Position numbers and translations under genes: made by a program. Shown one piece after another: positions 15,583-22,836 of a stretch of DNA of 64,000 nt (its first letter is position 1; each line of letters opens with the position of its first letter). The notes beneath the pieces are model-generated. The model was not told where the DNA came from. It saw only the letters and a program-made list of their open reading frames with translations, and did no database searches. The stretch lies in NCBI RefSeq assembly GCF_039537505.1, contig NZ_BAABAQ010000014.1, positions 241,033 through 305,032 on the forward strand, given 5' to 3'. This DNA comes from Streptosporangium oxazolinicum (GTDB lineage: Bacteria > Actinomycetota > Actinomycetes > Streptosporangiales > Streptosporangiaceae).

Positions 15583-17538
15583 TTAACACGAACTGAGGTC
15601 GGTATCGTAGCGTGGCCCGGATGCCGTCCGCTGACGAGAAGTGACGTGGCGGCGCCGGGCGTCGCTCACCTGTTCGTAGACCGCCTGGCGAACGACGGCG
15701 TGGCGAAACTCATAAATCGCCGGCCGGTCGGGGTGCTGGGAACCCGCGGCGGTCACCTCGGTGAGGATCCCGACCTCCAGCAGCGCCTCGAGCGCGTCCA
15801 GGGCCGCCAGCACGTCCAGGCCGGCGGCGCCCGCCACCGCGTCGAAGGTGACGGACGGGCCGGTGACGGCCGCGACCTGGAGCAGGCGGGCGGCGTCCCG
15901 GCCGATGGCGGCCTGCTTGGCGGCCACCATCCGGGCGACGGCCGGTGGTACCGCGTTGAGCCCGGCCTGGTACCGCAGCATCTCGAGGAGCATGAACGGG
16001 TTTCCGCCACTGCGGGAGTACGCCCGGCGGGCCGGGTCGGCGTCCGTGGCGTCGGTGACGGCGCCGGTCCCCAGCTTGTGCACGAGCGTCCGGGTGGAGT
16101 CGAGGTCGAGGCCGCCGAGCGCCACCTCGGTCCCGTCGCCGGCGTGCTCGACCGGGAGCATCGCCTCGTCCAGACCGGCCCGCACCCGCCGCCGGGCGGA
16201 TGTCGGCAGGTCGTTCCTGGCGGCGACGACGACGCACAGCCGGGCGTCGGTGGTGGTGCGCAGCAGGTGCCGGAGCAGCGCCACCGTCTGCGGGTCGGCC
16301 CAGTGGGCGTCGTCGATCAGGATGGCGCAGGGCTGCTCGCTCGCCGCCGCCAGCAGCAGCTGGGTCAGCGCCGCGAACAGGACCGGCTGCTCGGGCAGTT
16401 CGCCGGGCAGGCACGGCCCCCCGAGCGAGGGGAGCAGCTGGCGCAGCGGGCCCCTGGCCGCGGGGCCGACGGCGTCGAGCGGGTCGTCGGGCGAGGCGGC
16501 GACGTAGTTGTCCAGCGCCTCCACGATGGGCTGGTACGGGGCCATCGCGCCCTCGTCGCACCGGCCGACCAGCAGCAGCCCGCCCTCGGCGGCCATCATC
16601 GCCCCGGCCTCACGCAGCAGACGCGTCTTGCCGATGCCCGACTCACCCGTGACCAGCACGAACTGCCGGCGGCCGCGTGCGGCCCTGGCCCAGGCGTCGG
16701 CCACCGTCGCCATCTCGCGGTGGCGTCCCACGAACGGGACCGGACGGTGCCCGGCGGCGGAACCGCCACTGGGCGCGGCCGACACCGACGACGGGCCGAG
16801 CAGCGCCAGGTAGGCGGCCTCGGTCTCGGGCGACGGGTCGACGCCCAGTTCCTCGGCGAGATATCGGCGCAGCCGCTGGTACGCCCGCAGAGCCTCGCCT
16901 CGGTTCCCCATGGCCTCGCGCACCGCCATGAGGCAGCGGTGGGCGCTCTCGCGCTCGGGGGCCCGAGCCGTCGCTTCCTCGGCGAGAAGGGCGGCCCGCG
17001 CGTGGTCCCCCGACCACATCGCCGCCCGGCTGGCGATCTCAAGAGCCGTGACCAGATACTCGGTCAGGTGCTCGCGCCGCTCGGCGACCCAGCCGCCCTC
17101 GTGCTCGGACAGGAACGGGAAGCGCAGCCGATCCGCCGCCCGGGTGGCCAGCCGGTCGGCGACGGCCACGTTGCCCGCGTTGAGCGCCTCGTGGGCCGCG
17201 GCCACCGACCGGGTCGCGTCCTCCACGTCGACCAGCACGCCCTCGCCCAGCGCGAGCACGTAACGACCACCTCGTTTGACCAGCGAGTTCACCGGCTCGG
17301 CCTGCAGCGCGCCCACGAACGCCCGCAGCCGGCTGACCAGCGTGCGCAGGGCGGACGCCCATGTGGGTGGGAGGCTCCCCGGCCAGATGACGTCGGCCAG
17401 CTCGTCCCGCGTCACCCCTTCGGGACCGGCGAGGACGAGGCGTGCGAACGCCACCCGGGCCTGTGCGCTCTGAAGGTGCTGCACGTTTCCGGCGTGGCGT
17501 ACGGCGATGGGCCCTAATAATTCGATCTCGGAATCCAT
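15583..17538 (-). CDS. SARP-family activator with ATPase domain, C-terminally short
   Basis: 651 residues from ATG 17538, behind a GGGGGG ribosome site; the longer open frame adds an unconserved leader. The N-terminal OmpR-like winged helix (about 1-95) starts IELLGPIAVRHAG. A BTAD helical domain follows (100-245), then an ATPase starting PFVGRHREM with Walker A GESGIGKT near 300. Relatives continue into long TPR repeats; this protein stops soon after VRQAVYEQVSDARRR, so the TPR part is missing. SARPs recruit RNA polymerase at direct heptamer repeats, and three promoters of that kind are in this cluster. It is the likely cluster-specific activator. Confidence 0.85.
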   Translation of the reverse strand: MDSEIELLGPIAVRHAGNVQHLQSAQARVAFARLVLAGPEGVTRDELADVIWPGSLPPTWASALRTLVSRLRAFVGALQAEPVNSLVKRGGRYVLALGEGVLVDVEDATRSVAAAHEALNAGNVAVADRLATRAADRLRFPFLSEHEGGWVAERREHLTEYLVTALEIASRAAMWSGDHARAALLAEEATARAPERESAHRCLMAVREAMGNRGEALRAYQRLRRYLAEELGVDPSPETEAAYLALLGPSSVSAAPSGGSAAGHRPVPFVGRHREMATVADAWARAARGRRQFVLVTGESGIGKTRLLREAGAMMAAEGGLLLVGRCDEGAMAPYQPIVEALDNYVAASPDDPLDAVGPAARGPLRQLLPSLGGPCLPGELPEQPVLFAALTQLLLAAASEQPCAILIDDAHWADPQTVALLRHLLRTTTDARLCVVVAARNDLPTSARRRVRAGLDEAMLPVEHAGDGTEVALGGLDLDSTRTLVHKLGTGAVTDATDADPARRAYSRSGGNPFMLLEMLRYQAGLNAVPPAVARMVAAKQAAIGRDAARLLQVAAVTGPSVTFDAVAGAAGLDVLAALDALEALLEVGILTEVTAAGSQHPDRPAIYEFRHAVVRQAVYEQVSDARRRHVTSRQRTASGPRYDTDLSSC

Positions 17539-17587
17539 GAAAGTTACCCCCCAGTTTGGAAATGCCTGTGGGGGCAGGATCCGGCGC

Positions 17588-17648
17588 GGTGGTACCAGCG
17601 GGGTACCGGGGCCGAACGCAAATCCATGGGGACCGTGGTGGTACCACC
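17588..17648. promoter_or_regulatory. Two copies of a GGTGGTACCA palindrome in the divergent promoter
   Basis: GGTGGTACCACC (17637-17648) is a perfect 12-bp palindrome. GGTGGTACCAGC (17588-17599) is the same with one mismatch, 49 bp away. Both lie 50-110 bp upstream of the SARP start, between it and the ACP operon. They could be an operator for a repressor or for the second regulator. Confidence 0.4.
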
Positions 17649-17659
17649 GCGCCATCGAC

Positions 17660-17677
17660 TTGCACGCCTTTTGCGCG
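17660..17677 (+). promoter_or_regulatory. Additional SARP-like heptamer pair
   Basis: TTGCACG (17660-17666) and TTGCGCG (17671-17677) are 11 bp apart, the spacing seen at the three cluster promoters. The hexamer eight bases further on (GGCGAT) is a poor -10, so this may be a secondary binding site rather than a promoter. Confidence 0.35.
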
Positions 17678-17982
17678 CTTATGGCGGCGATCGCCGCTAT
17701 GACGTGATCACGACTGATTCGGTGGCCAAGGCCGAGGACGTGGACGCGTCCGGCGCGGCCCGTCGTCGCGCAGGTCACCGGCGTATTCGTACCCGGCCGT
17801 CCGAGGCGGCCTCGCCGCCGGGTCCGTCGCGAGCCCGGCGGGCACCGCCGACGTCGTGAGCCCGCACGCGGGGACGCTCGCGGGCATCCTCGCCCACCAG
17901 GGCATCCTCGGCTCACCAGGGCGAACGCGTCCGCCGGACCAGCCGCCCGCCTGGGTCGTGCCCGCCATCCGAGGTCGCGGGT

Positions 17983-18014
17983 TTGCGAAACGCTTGCACC
18001 GGCACTCATACGTT
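17983..18014 (+). promoter_or_regulatory. SARP-type promoter of the ACP-KAS III operon
   Basis: Heptamers TTGCGAA (17983-17989) and TTGCACC (17994-18000) are spaced 11 bp apart. After an 8-bp gap comes a good -10, TACGTT (18009-18014). Transcription should start about 18020, leaving a short leader with GAGGAG before the ACP start. Confidence 0.65.
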
Positions 18015-18053
18015 GCCAGTCGACAAACCGATCACGCTGACGAGGAGCGCGCC

Positions 18054-18332
18054 ATGCAGCTTCCCACACTCGAGGTGTTCGTCGACCGGTTGGTGGCCGT
18101 GAGCCGGATCGAGGGCTTCGATCCCGACACGCCGCTGACCACGTCCGGAGTCGACTCGCTCGACCTCATGGAATGGGTCTACGACATGCAGGAGCGGTAC
18201 CCGGACCTGGGGCTGGACGAGTCGATCGTCGAGCAGGTCAACGACACCGTCACCTTCCGGACCATCCACCAGCAGGTGCTGGCCGCCCACGGCGTCACCC
18301 CGGTCGCCTCCGCGGCCGGCGGCGACGCCTGA
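18054..18332 (+). CDS. Acyl carrier protein
   Basis: 92 residues starting at ATG 18054 behind GAGGAG. GVDSLDLMEWV carries the phosphopantetheine Ser (near residue 37) in a typical ACP helix-2 context. It differs from the prolyl carrier protein at 7333 and starts the second operon, ahead of KAS III and ketoreductase genes. It probably holds the malonyl extender and the growing beta-keto/beta-hydroxy chain. Confidence 0.85.
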   Translation: MQLPTLEVFVDRLVAVSRIEGFDPDTPLTTSGVDSLDLMEWVYDMQERYPDLGLDESIVEQVNDTVTFRTIHQQVLAAHGVTPVASAAGGDA

Positions 18333-18345
18333 CGACGGAGCCACG

Positions 18346-19347
18346 GTGTCTGGCATCGGCATCATCGGGTGGGGCAAGTACCTGCCCGAGGGCAGGCTCA
18401 CCAACGCGGAGCTCGCCGCGCGCTTCAACGTGGACGACGACTGGATCGTGCAGCGCACCGGCATCCGGGAACGCCGGATCGTCGAACCGGGTGAGACCAC
18501 CGCCTCGCTGGCCGTCGAGGCCGGTCGGCGGGCGCTCAAGCACGCAGGCGTGCGGCCCGACGAGATCTCACACCTCATCCTCGCCTCGGGTACGCCCGAG
18601 CAACTGTCACCGGCCACGTCCGCGTTCGTGCAGCGCGAACTGGGCACGGCGGGCGGCGCCCACGACGTGAACGCCGAGTGCGCCAGCTTCGCCTACGGTT
18701 TCGTGGTCGCGGCGGGGCTCATGGCGATCGACCCCCGTCCGATCCTCCTGATCGGGACCGACACGCACTCGCTCGTCGTCAACCCCGAGGACCGGGACCT
18801 GGGAGTGCTCATCGGCGACGGGGCCGGGGCGGTCGTCCTGGCCCCCCACTCCCGCAGCTGGCTGCAGCAGTGGGACATGGGGTGCGACGGCTCGAAGGTC
18901 GAGAGCCTCAAGATCCCGGCCGGTGGCAGCCGGCTGCCGGCGAGCGAGGCGACGCTCCGCGAGAACCTGCACTACGCGCAGATCAAGGGCAACGAGATCT
19001 ACCTGCACGCCGTCCGCTTCACCGTGGGCTCGTTGAAGCGGACGCTCAAGGCGGCGAACCTCGGGCCCGAGGACATCGACCACCTGTTGCCGCACCAGGC
19101 GAACATGCGCATCATCGACTCGATCCTCGAGCACAGCCACGTGCCCAAGGACCGCCTGATCAGCAACATCGAGTACTACGGGAACACCGGGGCGGGATCG
19201 ATGCCGATCGCGCTCGCCGAGGCGCTCGACGCCGGGCGCATCCAGCGGGGCGATCGCATCATGTTCGCGGCGTTCGGTGCCGGCATGGTATGGGTCAGCG
19301 CGCTGATCGAGTGGGGCGCGGGCGAGCCGACGGAGTGGAGATCATGA
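18346..19347 (+). CDS. Beta-ketoacyl synthase III (FabH-like)
   Basis: 333 residues from GTG 18346. The KAS III triad is complete: Cys112 (NAECASFAYG), His250 (LPHQANMRI) and Asn280 (YYGNTGAGS). FabH-type enzymes join an acyl thioester to malonyl-ACP in one decarboxylative step; the obvious starter here is the pyrrole-2-carboxyl thioester, which is inference. It lies 13 bp after the ACP and overlaps the ketoreductase by ATGA. No chain-length factor or modular PKS is present, which argues for a single extension. Confidence 0.87.
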   Translation: MSGIGIIGWGKYLPEGRLTNAELAARFNVDDDWIVQRTGIRERRIVEPGETTASLAVEAGRRALKHAGVRPDEISHLILASGTPEQLSPATSAFVQRELGTAGGAHDVNAECASFAYGFVVAAGLMAIDPRPILLIGTDTHSLVVNPEDRDLGVLIGDGAGAVVLAPHSRSWLQQWDMGCDGSKVESLKIPAGGSRLPASEATLRENLHYAQIKGNEIYLHAVRFTVGSLKRTLKAANLGPEDIDHLLPHQANMRIIDSILEHSHVPKDRLISNIEYYGNTGAGSMPIALAEALDAGRIQRGDRIMFAAFGAGMVWVSALIEWGAGEPTEWRS

Positions 19348-20114
19348 CCGACACCACCGCGGGAGCCCGCCCCATCTCGGCGCAGCGCCCGGAGAAGCCG
19401 GTCGCCCTCGTGACCGGCGCGTCCGGGGGCTTCGGCGCCGCCGTGGCGATCGAGCTCGACAGGCTCGGGTGCCGCGTCGCACTCCACTACAACAGCGCCG
19501 AGGACGGCGCCCGAGAGGTCAGCGAGCGCCTCACGAACGACTCGATCACCGTCCAGGCCAACGTGGGCAGCTGGGACTCGGTCAGCGCCCTCCACCGCCG
19601 GGTCGTCGAGGAGCTGGGCGAGGTCGACATCCTCGTCAGCAACGCGGCCATCCGCAAGGACGCGCTGATGATGAGCCAGTCGCCCGAGGTGTGGGGCGAG
19701 GTCATCCAGACGAACCTGATGGGTACCTTCCACGTGTGCCGTGCCGTGGTGCCGTCCATGGTCAAGCGGCGGTGGGGGCGGATCATCAACGTGGTGTCGC
19801 CGTCGGCCCTGGTCGCCACGTCCGGCCAGACGGCCTACGCCGCCTCCAAGTCCGGGGTGATCGCGCTCACGCGCACCCTGGCCACCGAGTGTGGCCGGCG
19901 CGGGGTGACGGTGAACGCCATCTCGCCCGGGTTCATGGAGACGCGGATGACGGCGAACGCCACCGAGAAGTTCCGCCAGAACCTCGCCGCCAACCTGCCG
20001 GTACCCCGGCTGACCACCCCCGAGGAGGTCGCGCCCGCCATCCGCGTCTTCCTGGACAACGACTACGTGACCGGGCAGGTGCTCAGCGTCGACGGTGGGA
20101 TCTCCCTCACCTGA
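19344..20114 (+). CDS. 3-oxoacyl-ACP reductase (FabG-like SDR)
   Basis: 256 residues, a classical short-chain dehydrogenase. It has the NAD(P) motif TGASGGFG near residue 27, NAAI near 104, the catalytic Ser in VVSPSA, and YAASK. The C-terminal VDGGISLT is FabG-like. It would reduce the beta-keto thioester made by the adjacent KAS III. The start overlaps the KAS III stop, so the two are coupled. Confidence 0.87.
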   Translation: MTDTTAGARPISAQRPEKPVALVTGASGGFGAAVAIELDRLGCRVALHYNSAEDGAREVSERLTNDSITVQANVGSWDSVSALHRRVVEELGEVDILVSNAAIRKDALMMSQSPEVWGEVIQTNLMGTFHVCRAVVPSMVKRRWGRIINVVSPSALVATSGQTAYAASKSGVIALTRTLATECGRRGVTVNAISPGFMETRMTANATEKFRQNLAANLPVPRLTTPEEVAPAIRVFLDNDYVTGQVLSVDGGISLT

Positions 20115-20239
20115 GGCGCACCCGTCCGTGCGGGAGGTGGCTTCGCCGGTGCGGCTCGGCCGCGGACGCAAGCCGGTTCCGACCGTACTTGTCGATCAGG
20201 CACCTTGATCGACATCGGTGAGAAGCGACCGTGCCGCCC

Positions 20240-20262
20240 CCCGCCACAGGCCCCGTGGCGGG
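20240..20262. terminator. Hairpin after the ketoreductase gene
   Basis: CCCGCCAC (20240-20247) pairs with GTGGCGGG (20255-20262) around a 7-base loop, 126 bp after the ketoreductase stop. No T-run follows, as is common for actinomycete terminators. Confidence 0.5.
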
Positions 20263-20340
20263 CGGGAGGGGCGCGGTCGATTCCCACCGGTACCACCCTC
20301 GGCTGAAAGGCGATGCGGTCGTCGCCGACCGCCATCCGCG

Positions 20341-20576
20341 GCCGCTTAAGAACGGCGAAGCCGTGGCTTTAGAGCCGCCACTTTGGAGCCGTCGCTTTAG
20401 AGCGGCGAAGCGGTCGCTTTAGAGCCGTCGCTTTATAGCGAGAAACGGTCGCTTGAAAATGGCGAAACGGTCGCTTTGGAGCCGCCGCTTCAGAGCCGCC
20501 GCTTCAGAGCCGTCGTTTTAGAGCCGTCGCTTTAGGGCGGTCGCTTTAGGGCGGTCGCTTTGGAGCGGTAAAGCCA
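20341..20576. repeat. 14-bp tandem array between ketoreductase and acyltransferase genes
   Basis: Roughly 14 units of a degenerate 14-mer with consensus GCCGTCGCTTTAGA fill about 235 bp, ending just before the acyltransferase start. Adjacent identical units (GCCGCCGCTTCAGA twice near 20481-20508) show recent expansion. Some units are interrupted by GCGGCGAAG, which pairs with neighbours to form small palindromes. The period is not a multiple of three and no reading frame is favoured, so it is not a coding repeat. Confidence 0.75.
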
Positions 20577-20590
20577 GGGAGGACAGCGAC

Positions 20591-21823
20591 ATGACGGTCA
20601 CCGGCATCGCGCACGGTGCGGCTCGGCTGCTGCGCTGGGCGGGGGTCGACCCGGCAGGTGAACGTGCCGCCCGCGCCAGGGTCGCCGACGCGCTGCGCGC
20701 CGGGGCTCCGACGCCCCGTCCGGTTCCGGGGCCGATGCGCGGGGCGGTGGTCACGACGGCGGCCCGCGCCCTCGACGACCTCGCGGCCGCCCCGGTACGG
20801 CAGGTCCCGGTCGACGGGCCCCGGCCCGTCGCCCTGCTGCTGCCCGGCCAAGGGTCCCAGTACCACGGGATGGCGACCGGGCTGTACCGCGACGAACCCG
20901 TGTTCCGGGCCGCCGTCGACGACGTCCTGGAGACGTGGGGGGCCGAGGGCGAGGCGATCCGCGCCGACTGGCTCGGCACCGGCACCGGTCCGGGTATTCC
21001 GATCGACGACGTACGCCGTGCCCAGCCGCTGCTGTTCGCCGTCGACCACGGGCTGGGCCGGCTGCTCCTGAGCTGGGGCGTCACACCGGTCGAGGCGTTG
21101 GGGCACAGCGCGGGCGAGGTCGTGGCGGCGACCCTGGCCGGGGTGTTCACCGTCGCGGAGGCCGTCACACTGATGCGCGGCCGGGTGCGTGCCGCCGCAC
21201 CGATCCCACCCGGCGGGATGCTCGCCGTGGCCGCGTCCGCCGACACGCTCGTCCCGTACCTGTCCGGGCAGGTCGGAGTGGCGGCCGTGAACGCCGCGCG
21301 GCGGACGACGCTGGCCGGGCCGAGCGCCGAGCTGGCCGTCGTGGCGGCCCGCCTCGCCTTCGACGGGGTGACGGTACGGCCGATCCCGGCCACCACCCCG
21401 TTCCACAGCCCGGCGATGGAACCGGCCGTCGCGGCGGCCGAGCTGGCGTTCGACGCATCGCCCCGGCCGGCCCGGTTCCCCGTCAGGTCCGGCTACACCG
21501 GGCGGTTGCTCACGGCGGACGACGCGGGCTCCGCGCGATTCTGGGCCCGTCAGATAGCCGATACCGTCCGCTTCGGGCCCGCACTGACCGCACTGCTCGA
21601 CGGCGGGGACCGGCTGCTCGTCGAGTGCGGACCGGGCCGCGTCCTGTCCGCTTTCGCCTTCCAGCAACGCGCGGTGCGGACAGGGAGGAGCGCGGTGCTG
21701 TCCATGCTGCCCGGCGACCAGTCCGACCACTCCGACCGTTCCGCGGCTCTCGGGGTCGCCGCGGCCCTGTGGCGCGAAGGCCACGATCTCGTGCTCGACG
21801 ACCAACCGGCGACAGTGTCCTGA
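20591..21823 (+). CDS. Free-standing malonyl-type acyltransferase
   Basis: 410 residues. VALLLPGQGSQYHGM opens the acyltransferase fold near residue 80. The nucleophile Ser173 lies in GHSAGE, Arg is in MRGR near 196, and His272 is in TPFHSPAM. The fold resembles PKS AT domains more than FabD. A stand-alone enzyme would load malonate on the cluster ACP in trans. An 80-residue N-terminal extension precedes the core. It sits downstream of a tandem array rather than a clear promoter and may depend on read-through from the ketoreductase. Confidence 0.82.
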   Translation: MTVTGIAHGAARLLRWAGVDPAGERAARARVADALRAGAPTPRPVPGPMRGAVVTTAARALDDLAAAPVRQVPVDGPRPVALLLPGQGSQYHGMATGLYRDEPVFRAAVDDVLETWGAEGEAIRADWLGTGTGPGIPIDDVRRAQPLLFAVDHGLGRLLLSWGVTPVEALGHSAGEVVAATLAGVFTVAEAVTLMRGRVRAAAPIPPGGMLAVAASADTLVPYLSGQVGVAAVNAARRTTLAGPSAELAVVAARLAFDGVTVRPIPATTPFHSPAMEPAVAAAELAFDASPRPARFPVRSGYTGRLLTADDAGSARFWARQIADTVRFGPALTALLDGGDRLLVECGPGRVLSAFAFQQRAVRTGRSAVLSMLPGDQSDHSDRSAALGVAAALWREGHDLVLDDQPATVS

Positions 21824-21870
21824 GCGGGTTCGGCACGCACACCGGTCGTATCGGAGCACGACCCATCGGC

Positions 21871-22038
21871 TTCGGTTCCAGCGGGTGTCGCTTGGGGTTG
21901 GTGCGTGGGTTGTTCGGTTCCAGCGGGCGTTGCTTGAGGCTGGTGCCTGGGCTGCTCGGCTCCACCGAGCGTCGCCTGAGGCTGGTGCCTGAGCTGTTCA
22001 ATTTCATCAGGCGTCGTTTGAGGCTGATGCTTGGTCTT
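21871..22038. repeat. 42-bp tandem array, four copies
   Basis: Units starting at 21871, 21913, 21955 and 21997 repeat every 42 bp with increasing divergence. A shorter related repeat (CCGCAGCGGTCTCGCCT) follows at about 22041 and 22077. The period equals 14 codons and the minus strand would encode repeats like HQPQATPAGTEQPT, but that frame runs through the acyltransferase gene and I do not support it as a protein. Confidence 0.7.
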
Positions 22039-22149
22039 CCCCGCAGCGGTCTCGCCTCCGTGTCCTCCGCCCTTTCCCGCAGCGGTCTCGCCTCTGGGTT
22101 CTCCCCTTCTGGTCGCCTCTCCGAGGTGACCGGCGGTGCGGTTCCATGC

Positions 22150-22610
22150 CCAGGCGGTACGTGCCTCGTCGATGCCGTACTGGCGTAGGCGAGCCCGAGG
22201 CGCCCGAGGCGCGGCGGTACCACCCACTCGGCGTCGGCGAGGTCGCCCCCGGCATTGGCGAGCGCCCGCTCGATCACCACCCGGCGGCCCGCGACGGCCA
22301 GCGCGACGGACCGCGCGATGCCGAACGAGCTGCCGTGCTCGCCGACGCCGGGCTCGCGCGGGAACCCCTGCTTGGCCGCGCCAAGACAACCGGCATCCGG
22401 CATCCGGCATCCGGTGTCGGAACGGCACCGCCCCGAACGGCTCGACGCTGCTACGGAACACCCATGCCCGCGCGGGGCCAGACCCACCTCGTCGGGCCCG
22501 GACCCGATGCGCGCCACGAGCTCCGCGGTGCACCCGTCTCGGGCGAGCGCAACCCCAACGACGGCCGTATGCCATGCCCGCGCACCCAGACGTCCGCGAT
22601 CCGCGCCCGT
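22150..22610 (-). pseudogene. Possible relic of a KAS III-like gene
   Basis: The minus-strand frame has codon bias like real genes in two patches. They read AWHTAVVGVALARDG and RRVVIERALANAGGDLADAE followed by WVVPPRLGRLGLAY. The second patch recalls the C-terminal part of FabH-like synthases. The patches are joined by low-complexity sequence, including GGCATCC three times near 22392, and there is no start or catalytic motif. The assignment is weak. Confidence 0.25.
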
Positions 22611-22798
22611 GACTCCCCGTCCGCCGGACACACCGCGCGACGGACGCAGAGACGCGCTCAGGCCGCGCTCAGACCGTTCTGAAGGCTACTCCCCGCCTCC
22701 GGCCGAGACCCCGATCGGGTCCCTCGACGGGGTAGCGTGATCATGGGCTCCACGGCCACATCGCCATGCCCGGCGTGTAGCTGCTACGCGGCGCGGGC

Positions 22799-22830
22799 TT
22801 GCGCTCCCCTTGCGCTTCCGGGCGTACTAA
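22799..22830 (+). promoter_or_regulatory. SARP-type promoter of the flavoprotein-SnoaL-thioesterase operon
   Basis: Perfectly repeated heptamers TTGCGCT (22799-22805) and TTGCGCT (22810-22816) are 11 bp apart. After 8 bp comes a possible -10, TACTAA (22825-22830). The ATG at 22837 falls where transcription should begin, so the message is probably leaderless, matching the geometry at 5801. Confidence 0.65.
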
Positions 22831-22836
22831 CGAGGC

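Noticed and set aside
17539..18069. N-terminal extension of the SARP protein
   Set aside because: The added residues are unconserved and cross the divergent promoter region. ATG 17538 has a good ribosome site and gives a normal SARP start.
20341..20576. CRISPR array
   Set aside because: Units are 14 bp, contiguous and degenerate with no spacers, and no cas genes are present. The 22-, 42- and 60-bp arrays fail for the same reasons.
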